64,000 nt of DNA from Dioscorea cayenensis subsp. rotundata (taxonomy: Eukaryota; Streptophyta; Magnoliopsida; Dioscoreales; Dioscoreaceae), in the NCBI RefSeq assembly GCF_009730915.1, contig NC_052488.1:22252305-22316304 (forward strand), in the 5' to 3' direction. Positions 21,224-31,097 of the stretch are shown here, in pieces. Each line of letters begins with the position of its first letter. The first letter of the stretch is position 1. A program made the position numbers and the translations under genes. The notes beneath the pieces were generated by a model that worked only from the letters and a program-made list of their open reading frames with translations, made no database searches and was not told the DNA's origin.

Positions 21224-22213
21224 GGATAATATTAGAAAGAGATCATCAGTATGTTTATCTGAAGCATCATGTATACAGTACTACTACTCTGTTTATATTG
21301 TTTCTTGTTGGTTTTGTAGACTGCTTTGTTTATAAAGAGACTTAAAACAGTCTTTTTTATTTTTGTATACTTGTTGTTTAATTACTGAGAAAATTTACCG
21401 TGTGTTTGAGCAAGCAAGAAGACAAGGGAAATCTTTTAAATTCCTGCTCAGAAGTTTGAAGCCATTATAACTTCAATTCTCTGACTAGGAAAAGATAAAA
21501 GTTTGAAAATTAAATAACAAGACGAAGGTGAAATTTGTCTCTATGGACTCATGGATTCTGACTGGTTCAGAGAATATGCCAATTCATGATTGACCATTTC
21601 TTGACAGTAATTCTTTAACAGCAGTAACATTTTTACTGTATTTTTCTCTTGCTCTGTTTTACTTCTCATCAAAAACTGGAAACAATCTTGGAACTAGTCT
21701 TCTTCTAGAGTTCCATCAACTCAATCTCTTCTAGAGAGAGTGGGCAAAGCCTTGTGGGTGGGAGACTTAGAGTTATGACTACATTGAAAGGTGCTTTAAG
21801 TCTGTCCCATGAAGTCAATTAATTAGCCAGTCTCTTTCACTATTACATGCTCTCTCTCTATCTCTCTTCCTTCCTCTGTTCACACTTCACAGTTCATACC
21901 AAATTGACAGAGAAATTATTGAATATATTTAGAATAATAACCAGGATGATGTGCTGGTAAACAATCACTTCATGGATTTATATGTATAGTTTTGCATTAA
22001 TCATTTACAATAACAATGGCGTTGAATGTTCAAAAAGGTTAAAGTGTCAATGCATTGCATCTGGCATTGTGGGACCTATGAGATAACCCAAAACTTGGCA
22101 CAAAAGAAAGCTATTCTAAGTGGCTTTCTTCTCTTTATCATCCCCTAAACAACCCCTTGTAAGTCTTGTTCAACTTCATCAAACTCTTAACAAGTTCAAC
22201 TTCCTCTGTCACA
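21224..22213. other. Intergenic DNA between small-protein genes 2 and 3
   Basis: Probable 3'UTR of gene 2 followed by the promoter of gene 3. A CT-rich stretch lies near 21850-21875. No other gene is supported, and no clear TATA box for gene 3 was found. Confidence 0.45.
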
Positions 22214-22411
22214 ATGGCCTCTAAGTTTAGTCCTGAGAATTCTGAGAAGAAACCAGCTGGTAATCCATTCCCAAAGAGAGGTCAGATCAAAGCCAATATA
22301 ATGAAGGAATTCATCTCTTTTTTCATGACCAAGAATGATGATGAATCTGAGAAGAAAAAGGAGAAAACTGCGGTGATGCCGATTCGATCTTTCGGCAAAG
22401 CTGACAAGTGA
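22214..22411 (+). CDS. Small PKRG-core protein 3 (65 residues, function unknown)
   Basis: Intronless frame for 65 residues: N-terminus MASKFSPENSEKK, core NPFPKRGQIKANI at about 17-29, a hydrophobic patch (MKEFISFFM) and a highly charged Lys/Glu tail ending in PIRSFGKADK. The core is nearly identical to that of gene 2 and matches gene 1 at PKRG-x-IKANI. The start is the ATG at 22214; the in-frame sequence before it has no ATG. A tandemly repeated 3' region follows at 22496. No export signal is seen, so a cytosolic or nuclear protein is likely. I do not recognise the family. Confidence 0.7.
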   Translation: MASKFSPENSEKKPAGNPFPKRGQIKANIMKEFISFFMTKNDDESEKKKEKTAVMPIRSFGKADK

Positions 22412-22495
22412 TCAAAGTATGAAGAGAATTGGGTAATGCTCTGTGGATAGTTTTCAGTGTTTGCTCTTTTTAATGCAACACTGTGTAGGTGTTTG

Positions 22496-22698
22496 CTCTG
22501 TTTCTTATGTTTCATGCAAGGAGACCTCTGTTTTGGGATACTCTGTTTTTATGATCCCAAAAACAGGGTTGAATTGCCTTTTATTATTATTATTATATAA
22601 TGTGAAGGTTGTCTCTGTTTCTTATGGTTCATGCAAGGAGACCTCTGTTTTGGGATGCTCTGTTTTTATGATCCAAAAAACAGGGTTGAATTGGCTTT
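22496..22698 (+). repeat. Tandem repeat in the 3' region of small-protein gene 3
   Basis: Two copies of about 86 bases, 22496-22580 and 22613-22698, differ at only a few positions. Each begins CTCTGTTTCTTATG and ends AACAGGGTTGAATTG. A short (ATT)n spacer separates them. The repeat keeps a frame open at 22443-22700, but that frame has no ATG-led protein logic and is rejected as coding. Confidence 0.75.
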
Positions 22699-25601
22699 AG
22701 TTTTTTTTTGGTATCTGAAGGTTGTTTAGCAATTAGCTGTTGATCTTGCTCTGTTACTATTGTTTTTCAGGTAACAGAGTATAAGATTTTTAGTCATTTC
22801 ATGGTTTTTGGAATAAGTTCTGTACTTGTTTGTGTTCTCATGTGTTTCTTATTTCAAGCATTATCCAAAGCTCTGTTTTTATTAGCTTTAATCTATTCTT
22901 GTTCCTTTTGTTGTGGATTGGATTTCATTGATTGGCAAAAAGAAAAGAGAAAAAGGGAATCAAGGGAATAAACAGGGTCCCAATTAGAATTTTTTTTTTT
23001 TTTATCATTATTATTTTTCTGAAAATAGACTTGTTGGATGATACCAATTAATACAAATTAGCAAAGAAAAGTGTCTACTTGCATAATTTGGATTCCAAAC
23101 ATTTGTGATTTGTAAATGAATGAATCAAATTACTTATCCATTCAGTCATTTTGTCCAAAGATCATAAAAAAAATATTCTGTAATTAATATTCTTTGACTC
23201 ATATTTTCAAAAACAAAATGAATGTGGATTTAATGGTTCCAACTAATTATGTTTGGGTATATATCTCTTTTGACTGGCCGGCTAGGCAAGATGCTTTATT
23301 GAAAATATTTTTATTTTTAGTTTTATAAAAATAGATAAATCATAGTTTTATTAAAAAAAATATTTTTGTTATTGATTTGACTCATATTTTTTTAAAAATA
23401 ATTCTCATTTTAATAGTTTTAAATAAATTAAATAGTTTAAGAATATCCACCCTCAAATTGATTTTTAAATACAATATAAAAATAAATAAAATTTGTGCTT
23501 TATGAGATTATCACTCATGAAAACATACTATAAAAACTAATTTCTCACTGAACTCTGTCTATTTAAGTATTGATTAGATCTTTTTTAGCATTGTTTTCAT
23601 CACTATGCGAAAAGGTCTTTAGTAAATTTACATAGCAAAATCTTTTTTTTCATCTAAATAATTTTGCTAATTAAAAAAATATTTAAAAGCAGATGTATGC
23701 AAAATTGTTATTGTTTATTTGAAAATTATTAATAAAAAATAAATTGACAAAAAAAATCTTTTTTTTTTTTAATGTGGTAGTGAATCTAAACTGGGCCCAA
23801 GAGGCATGACACTTTATCAGTTCAACTATTAAAAGCAAAAAGTGAATAAGATTTGATGAATTTTCAAATGGGAACCATTCAGAAGTTTTGGAGCAGGACA
23901 CTCAAATGAGTGATGATCATATGATCATGCAAGCTCTCTCTTTATATATATATATATAGGCCTATTCATATGACCAAAATTTTTAACTCAACTTACAGAA
24001 ACGTACACTTTGAAAGTTGATTATTTTATTGACTATATGATATGCAGACTATGTCAAATTTTCTTTTTTCTTTAAAAAAAAAAAGAAAAAGGAAAAAAGA
24101 AAAACAAGCTCTTTGACGCCCACTTTGATTGCATGAATTTTGCACATTGAAACCTTCAAAATTTTTGAATTGGTTGTTCTTATGTAAATGCCTTGAGTTT
24201 TCGGTTGAGAGAAAATAAAGGAAAGTTTTTTTTTTTTTTCAAAATAAATAAATAAATAACTTAAGGAAAGTTTTTGATGTATTTTTAACCTTATTGACTT
24301 AAAAGAGTGATGGCCTTATATCATGCAAGCTCTCTCTTTATATATATATATATATATATATATGCTTATTTAAAATGGCTAATATTTTTGGTTCAACTTA
24401 AAGATATGTACACTTGAAAGTTGATCATATTATTGACATTTGACCATATGATGTGCAGTGCAGACTATTATGCCAAACTTTATTAAAAAATGCTCATTGA
24501 CACACACTTTGATTGTACGAATTTTGCACATTGAAACCATTAAACTTTTGCCATAAATTAACCAGGAGTCAATCAATAATATACCATCAAGCATAGTTTA
24601 CCTATTGAGCTTGAAAGTTAGTGAAATTTTGATGTTATTATTGTTGACTATGTGATGATGGAGAGAGAGAGAGAGAGAGCAAAGCACTCCACCTCAAAGT
24701 GCTCCTCAAGGTCAACAATGGACTAATGTTTGACAAATGAAATAAAAAAAATAAATAAATAAAAATGTTTGCCAAATGAAATCCAGATGAAGATTCAGGG
24801 ATGTTGCTGGTTGGCTTCCCCTTCATTTTGACATTTAGTCTACATGATTTTTTTCCCCACTTGAAGCACATTCTCTTCATTTGCTAATACTTCTTAATTT
24901 CCAGCATTGAAACAAAAATATAAAAAGACAATTTGCCCGGGACGGAAATGGGAAGAGACCTCCCCGTCCCCGCGGGAGACGAAATTAGGGAATCTCCATC
25001 CCCATCAAGTTAGATCACATGAAATTCAAAGATCCCGCCCCGTTACCACCCTTACTCTTATTCAATTATAGTTTGAATCTTACATTCAGGTAAAAAAAAA
25101 ATAGAAAATGGAAGAAGAAAAAAGAGTGTTTCAATTTGTATATAGAAATAAATCTCCATCTTATTAAACCATTAAATCATCACATGAAGCAAAAAAAACA
25201 TGGATGGATATCTGGCCTGTTGTGACAAACAAAAATTAAAAATCTTATTTTTCATGCGTCAAGGGCGATATACTCAAAAATGTCCTCCTAACACGATTTC
25301 ATGCATCCAAAGTCTGGCCGAGTTGGGAGAAACTGCATCAAAACTTGCTTCTCTTACAACTCACCAAGCAAAGTTCATTAAGTTATTGTCATTAACAGCA
25401 GAGTGAATAAACACTGACAGAATATTTGAAATGGTCCTCAGGCAACAAACCTTCATCTTGTTGACAGTTTACAAGGATCATAATTATGGACTTGTGCTTT
25501 CGAATTGTGGCCTATGATTCAGAATTGCTGCGGTCGGCTCAGGGGTCCGCAAAGTTCTCACACCAAAATGTATCATACAGCTCTCGAGGTCATGCTTCAA
25601 T
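22699..25601. other. Gene-poor stretch with duplications and a GC-rich relic
   Basis: No supported gene. Contains poly-T and poly-A runs, the duplication at 23907-24560, a (GA)n run at 24660-24679 and a CG-rich patch at about 24936-25050 (CCCGTCCCCGCGGG and related) that looks like a transposon terminal relic. The last part is probably the 3'UTR of the CCCH gene. The 68-codon frame at 25200-25406 has no supporting feature. Confidence 0.5.
23907..24560. repeat. Diverged tandem duplication, period about 395 bases
   Basis: Copy 1 is about 23907-24170, copy 2 about 24306-24560. Shared ordered anchors are ATCATGCAAGCTCTCTCTTT, a (TA)n run, GTACACTT, GAAAGTTGAT, ATGCAGACTAT/GTGCAGACTAT, CACTTTGATTG and GAATTTTGCACATTGAAACC. 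Non-coding. Confidence 0.65.
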
Positions 25602-28600
25602 TCAAGGCTCGTGGATTTGAATAGATGTTCTAGAAAGGCTTGCTTCCAGCTCATTTAACTCATCAATGTCCAATTCATCATCGTCGTCATCATCATCATC
25701 ATCATCATCAGGAATGTCTTCCTCGGCAACTCCGCCTGCATGGTTGGATGAACTAGGCTCTTCTTGGTCATCTTTGTTCTTTTCCTGCATTCAGGAAAAC
25801 AAATAAACATAAGTCCAATTTGGATAATCTGGTAAGTATAAATATGCCAAAATACAAGCTCATATTTGATGTAATTATGCTGCCCAAAATTACATAAGAG
25901 CTCCAGTTTAGCCCTTGATTGGAGAATGTTCGACTTATTGTGTATAATGTGCATGTGTGTGCAGACACACACAAATGGTGGGAAAGGCTTTACCGTCTCT
26001 TCAGTGGCATCTGATTCTTCTCTTTCGTAATTGTCATAAGCCTCGGCATCATCCACAAATAGGCTGGCATTTGACATGAACAGCTCACGACCACTGCAAA
26101 AAAATCAAATCACCAATATGTCACTAAAATGTCCAAGAAGAACCCTCCATACACAAGGACAATAGAGGACATTACCTCATCCGATCATTCTTTGCCCTCT
26201 CTGCCCGCATTGCAGCCAGACCAGCTTCTCTTTCGTCCATTTTTTTCTTCTTCCATTGCATAAATAAATCCGGCGTCATAGGAGTGGTAGTTGCAACTTT
26301 TGCACGCTATTTAAAGGAAAAATGACAAGGCATAAGGTTGAGCAAGAAACTATCCACATTCAAAGAATAGCATACTTTATTCAAAGGCAGGATGCAGCAG
26401 AATGATACTGATAATTAAAGAATAAGAGATAAAGAGGTGACTCGGATAACAGCACAAGCAGCAGAAATCCTAACCTCCTTTTCAATCTCCTCCTCAATAG
26501 GCATCTTCTCTGACTCTTCTGCCAATAAAGCCTTCATTTGAGACTTTAACACATATCCAGGGGGTAAAGCATGCCTGTAGTGGCAGTCCTTCCCACCATT
26601 TGGGCAAACCCAAAACCATCCATATTGCTTCTTTTCAACCGCTTCCAAGAAGTACTTGCAAACCTGCAGTCATTCATAGCCAAAACATGGAAAGTCTTGC
26701 ATCAAAATTTGGGTCACAGGGTATATGTTAGACATTCATCAAGGAAATGGCTATCTAAGTGCATATACATAACCAAAGCTGCACTCCAAAACAATAGTTT
26801 AGGAAAGAGCTTTTCCTCATAAATGAACCATAGACAAGTCACAATTGACATAAACAAAAGCAACATAGTTTCAAAAAAATAAGGCAAGCACTGGTGCGCT
26901 GATGCCTTTTGCTTTACAAGAAGACCTTAAGTGATTTTGTTAATAAAGTGCAAACAACCCAGATGCCACAAACCTTGTTACTTGTCAGGAGTAGTGTTTA
27001 ATTAAAAGGTGATGTTTAATGCCAAAGCAATAAGACTAATAGCACAAACAAAGTTTTTTTTTTAAATTGCAAATGTCAAGTTGTCTACAGATTACAAGGT
27101 CCATTGACTTCAAGCAGGACAAATGCCACCAACTATCTATCAACAAGATTCTCCTTCCCACTCGTTGCCTCTTGTCACAGTAGCCGCCTAGAGTTGCTCT
27201 TGACCAGTCTATTCTCTAGATTGCCTAGATTTAGGCCATGATCATCATCTAAACTTGAAATTTGGTACATATTGACTAGACAAATGATGTTATGAAGGCC
27301 TTGATTTAACATTATAGGATTGATTTGTCAATGGAACACAAAAAAGGTATGCTAAGTAAGTCTTGAAATAAGTAAATTCAAAATTTTAGAAAGTAAAATC
27401 TACAAAAGTAGATTGAAGGGGGAAAAATCAAGGAATACATAAGATACAAGAAGCTGTTCTTAATCTTTTCTGTCAACAGAGAAGCTACTGCACTAAGTAG
27501 AAGAATACTAATTCATTTTGTTCACAGTCAACATTCATGAGTTGGATGGCTACAGAGTACAGATTATAGGGTGTATCCTTCATAAAATGGAGTGGAAATG
27601 AAACGAAGGGCAGTGATGCCAGTGAACTAATAAAAGCTACAATGGTTGATTTATCCACATCAAAGAAATTATGACAAAGTTTTTGAGCTATTCTATTAAA
27701 CACTAGGTCTCCAAATAAGCAATTTGCTGAGATCAGCTACCTAGAGACTAATACAAGCATCAAGTTCATTCGCAATTACAGTAATTGCCTCCACAAGGTA
27801 TATATTCGCATTATACTTGTGTGTGTGTATGGTTACGTGTATCACTTGGATAGGTATGCAAAGTAAGATTTGGCTAAATTAAACAGCCAAGCTCCACATG
27901 GAAGAGAAACAAGGTTTCAGCTAATAGCTGAAAAACCCCACACAAATTAACACAAATATTTTAAGGACCCTAGAGGCCAGAAGGAAAAAAAAACAAACTT
28001 GATTATCAGGAAGCATCGTGGCACCAGGTTTCTGGGGGTTGAGTTAAAAAAAATCCCCACCAAAGTAGGAGAAAAATTGATTGGAAATTGCACTTGAGGG
28101 ACAGGTAGCACCTAGATTACTGCTTAAGAAATAATTTTGCCATTAAAAGGTATCGAATGGTGAAAATACTACGAATAGTATTGCAATGTGCTTGAGTGAG
28201 CCAAAGTAACATACAATCTCAGTCGGTTTGTTTTGGTTGTACTCCTTTTTCTTTGACTCCACGACCTTCTCCAGTGTCTCTTGATCCCAATCCTCCATCG
28301 TCCCTAAACGAATTTGTCAAAATTAATCCATGCATAACTCACAAAACAATTAAATATATATATATATATATATAAACACTTCAGCATGATTCAAATAACT
28401 TCCCTCACCTTCCTTTTCTTGATCACGCTGATCGCTATACAAGTCAATCTTCTCCCCCTTCCTCTGCACATTCAAATCATGAGAAAACTTGCACTTGAAC
28501 CCTTTTACACACTGCCCGGCCTTAAAGAATTCACACAGTATCGACTTCGGATCAACCCCTGATCAAAATCCATCAAATTAAGCAAGCAATTAATCAAACA

Positions 28601-29022
28601 TAAAACACAACAGCAGCAACAAAAACAGCTGATCAAAAGCTTCAGAGATCTCACCAACAGGCACTTTGGGCTGGCTGACGGCGACCTTGAACAGATCATT
28701 CAGCTCCTTTTCTCTGGCCTTCTCCTCCTCCTTCTTCTTCTGTTGATCGAAATACCAATAACCAGTCTTAGCTACCCGAATCAAAAGGGAAAGAAAGAAA
28801 GAGAGAGAGAGAGAGAGAAAGAGAGAAAGCGAGTGAGATTTAGAGTACCTTGGCGGCGGTCTTGGAAGCATCAGGCTTGGGCTGCACCGCTTGCTGGAGG
28901 TTCTGCACGTACTTCTGGACATTCTTGCTCTTGTTCTTGTTCTTAAGCCCGAAGGTCTTGTCCTCGACGATCTTCTGCTTCTTCGCAAGCTCGGCTTTGG
29001 AAGGCTGCTGCTTTGGCGGCAT
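25602..29022 (-). CDS. CCCH zinc-finger protein, ZC3H15/DFRP (Tma46) type
   Basis: In yeast and animals this family binds and stabilises DRG-type GTPases and associates with translating ribosomes; the plant members are the C3H11/C3H21-like proteins. Eight exons on the minus strand: 29022-28849, 28739-28655, 28558-28409, 28303-28215, 26663-26475, 26306-26176, 26093-25994 and 25784-25602. Together they code for 366 residues. A Lys-rich N-terminus ([21 protein letters not shown]) is the family signature. Two CCCH fingers follow: C-x7-C-x5-C-x3-H around residues 94-112 and a long-spaced one starting VCKYF near 169. A DFRP-like region and an acidic tail with eleven Asp in a row near the C-terminus complete it. 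The largest intron, 1.55 kb, separates exons 4 and 5. The exon 5 donor is GTTAGG, unusual but GT. Confidence 0.9.
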
Positions 29023-30479
29023 CGTCGATCAGCGCATCGGAAGATCAAGCGAACCAAGAGTGGAGACGACGACGATGACGAGGTTCTGGGAGCTAGGGCT
29101 GGAGAGAGGAGCTCGCTTCGCTTCGCTTCGCTTCGGCGATTGGGGACGGAGGTTGCTGAGTGGTGTGCGTGTGTTTGAGGGCTTCTTCTTTCCCGCTTTG
29201 GGCCGGGCTCACTTGGGCTGAGATAAAGATTATTATAAATAAACAAATAAATAAAATATAACAATGCTTATTTTATTTGTTTTTAGATTATCTGGATGAA
29301 GTTTCCATAAACTTTTTGATTTTACCTAATATATATATATATATATATATATATACTTTATTGTGTTTGATGGAAGATATGGTTGTCTTGTGTTATTATT
29401 GTTATTTTTTTTATTTTTGATTCACCTTTATATATAATCTGTGTCTTCGTGAGTTAGGTTCAAATTTGTAAATAAATATGAATATTTACACAAAAAAAAA
29501 AAATTAGTACTAATAAATTAAGAAATTATTGATAATTTCTTATTCAATAATTATATATATTTGATGAGTATGATTTATTTATTTTTTTAAATTCAAATTC
29601 AAATTCAAAATCACAGGTGAGATAACAAGTCTTAGATCAATTTAAATTGGTTATCTTGTATTACTTTTTAGTTTCATGTGACTATTTTTTATTTTTATTA
29701 ATTTTTTTAACAATTTTTAGGAGGACATAGGAATAAGCGGCTTATTCATTAAGTATTTTTGAGTTATTTTAATATAAATAAATAAATAAATAAATAAATA
29801 TGACACCAATCTCTAAAATTATGTAAAATTGATATTCCACCCACCTCTCCCAAAAACGAATCATCAAAATAACTCAACAAATCTTTCAAAACAAATAACT
29901 AAATAAAAATTAAAAAAAAAAACAACTATAACCTAAAAAAAAGGAAACTATAACCTTACCATGATATTTACCCTGCATTACATCAAATTGCTAAAAAAAA
30001 ATTACATAAATATGATTTCACTGCCATCACGTTTAGAAGCAAAATGTTTAAAATAAGGTATGCTCTATTGAATATATCAAAGTATCAAATAAGATTAACC
30101 ACTAAAAAACAAAAATCAAATTAGGAACACATCACGAGGCTCATCGGATCAAAATCCAACGGTGATCGGAGCAACCGCACCATAAAAATATAAAATCATC
30201 ACCCTGTTACATTCCAAGGAACGGAGGCACCGACGACATCCACACCCGTTCAGTTCTCGCCTCGAGATCAGCAAAAGTTCCCAATCTCGAGGCACAAGAT
30301 AAGCATAGCAACCGGCAGGTGAACATGAGGCGGGGACAATGTCGGCAATCCACAATATGGTGGCAATTTCGTAGTTTATAGCAAAGTTAGAGGGCGTTTT
30401 CATACATTTCTGATTATTTAAATGAAAGCGACGCATAAAGCCAGCCCCATCGGCGACAAAACAATCCACAGAAGAGAGA
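29023..30479. other. Intergenic region between divergent CCCH and NOT4-like genes
   Basis: Just upstream of the CCCH start is a GC-rich leader with a CTTCG repeat near 29107. Further on is AT-rich DNA with (TA)n at about 29329-29355 and (AAAT)n near 29774-29800. Around 30130-30310 the sequence becomes GC-richer and includes ATCCAACGG, typical of plant proximal promoters; this is the NOT4-like promoter. The 106-codon reverse frame 30149-30469 is rejected as a shadow. Confidence 0.5.
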
Positions 30480-31097
30480 AGAGAAGAGGACTTGGTTCGT
30501 TCTCGACCCCTGGTTCTTCCCGGCGCTCTCGGCTCTCTTGCTCCGCCCTCACCGCCCTCACGATCCCGCCAATGTAAGCCCTAAATCCCCGATCTCCTGA
30601 TTGCTCTATCGGTGTTGATTCTCGACGTGTTTCTAGCCCTAGATCAACCGGTCTCGTCTTATCGATCCCCTTTTTTTGATGGGCCGTGAATAGTGATGTT
30701 TCTTGCTCGATTTTTTTTATTTTTTTGGGTTTTTAGGTTGAATTTGTTGTTTTGATTTGGATCTTGATTTTTTCAGGGGTTTTTTTATCTTTTTGCCCTT
30801 CTTGGAGATTTTTCATGTGTTGCATAGGGGTTCTGTTCTTTTAAAAAGATTGATTTTAGTAATTGTGAAGATCTTGTAGCCTGGGGACTGGATTGTTTGG
30901 ATTTGTTGAAAAATGGAAATTTTTTAGGGCGTTTGGGATGGATTTTTGTTGTCGTGCTTGAAAATTTAGGGTTTCTGTTCGCTCCGGGTCATGGAGTGTC
31001 CTATGAATTGGTTGAGTTGTAGGCGTGGAACTGTTGTAGTGGTTTTCGTGCATTATGCGTTTAGACTTTGAAATTTAAACTGTATTGAAGGACGACC
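30480..31097 (+). promoter_or_regulatory. 5' leader of the NOT4-like gene with a probable leader intron
   Basis: A GC- and CT-rich leader ends at a consensus donor (AAT|GTAAGCC, intron from 30574). A T-rich stretch follows, with a likely acceptor TTTAG at 31064, giving an intron of about 490 bases before the ATG at 31098. First introns in leaders are common in plant housekeeping genes and often raise expression. The acceptor choice is uncertain. Confidence 0.5.

Noticed and set aside
22443-22700. 85-codon frame with an internal protein repeat
   Set aside because: The repetition follows from the DNA tandem repeat in a probable 3'UTR; no ATG-led start and no family likeness.
25200-25406. 68-codon plus-strand frame downstream of the CCCH gene
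   Set aside because: No promoter, family likeness or repeat of the frame elsewhere; probably antisense to the CCCH 3'UTR.
25655-26077. 140-codon reverse frame across exons 7-8 of the CCCH gene
   Set aside because: It reads through an intron; its Met run is a frame-shifted copy of the Asp repeat.
28743-29264. Long frames on both strands around the first CCCH exon
   Set aside because: Shadows of the GC-rich exon, its leader and a GA repeat.
30149-30469. 106-codon reverse frame in the NOT4 promoter
   Set aside because: No domain or family likeness; it lies in the promoter and leader of a well-supported opposite-strand gene.
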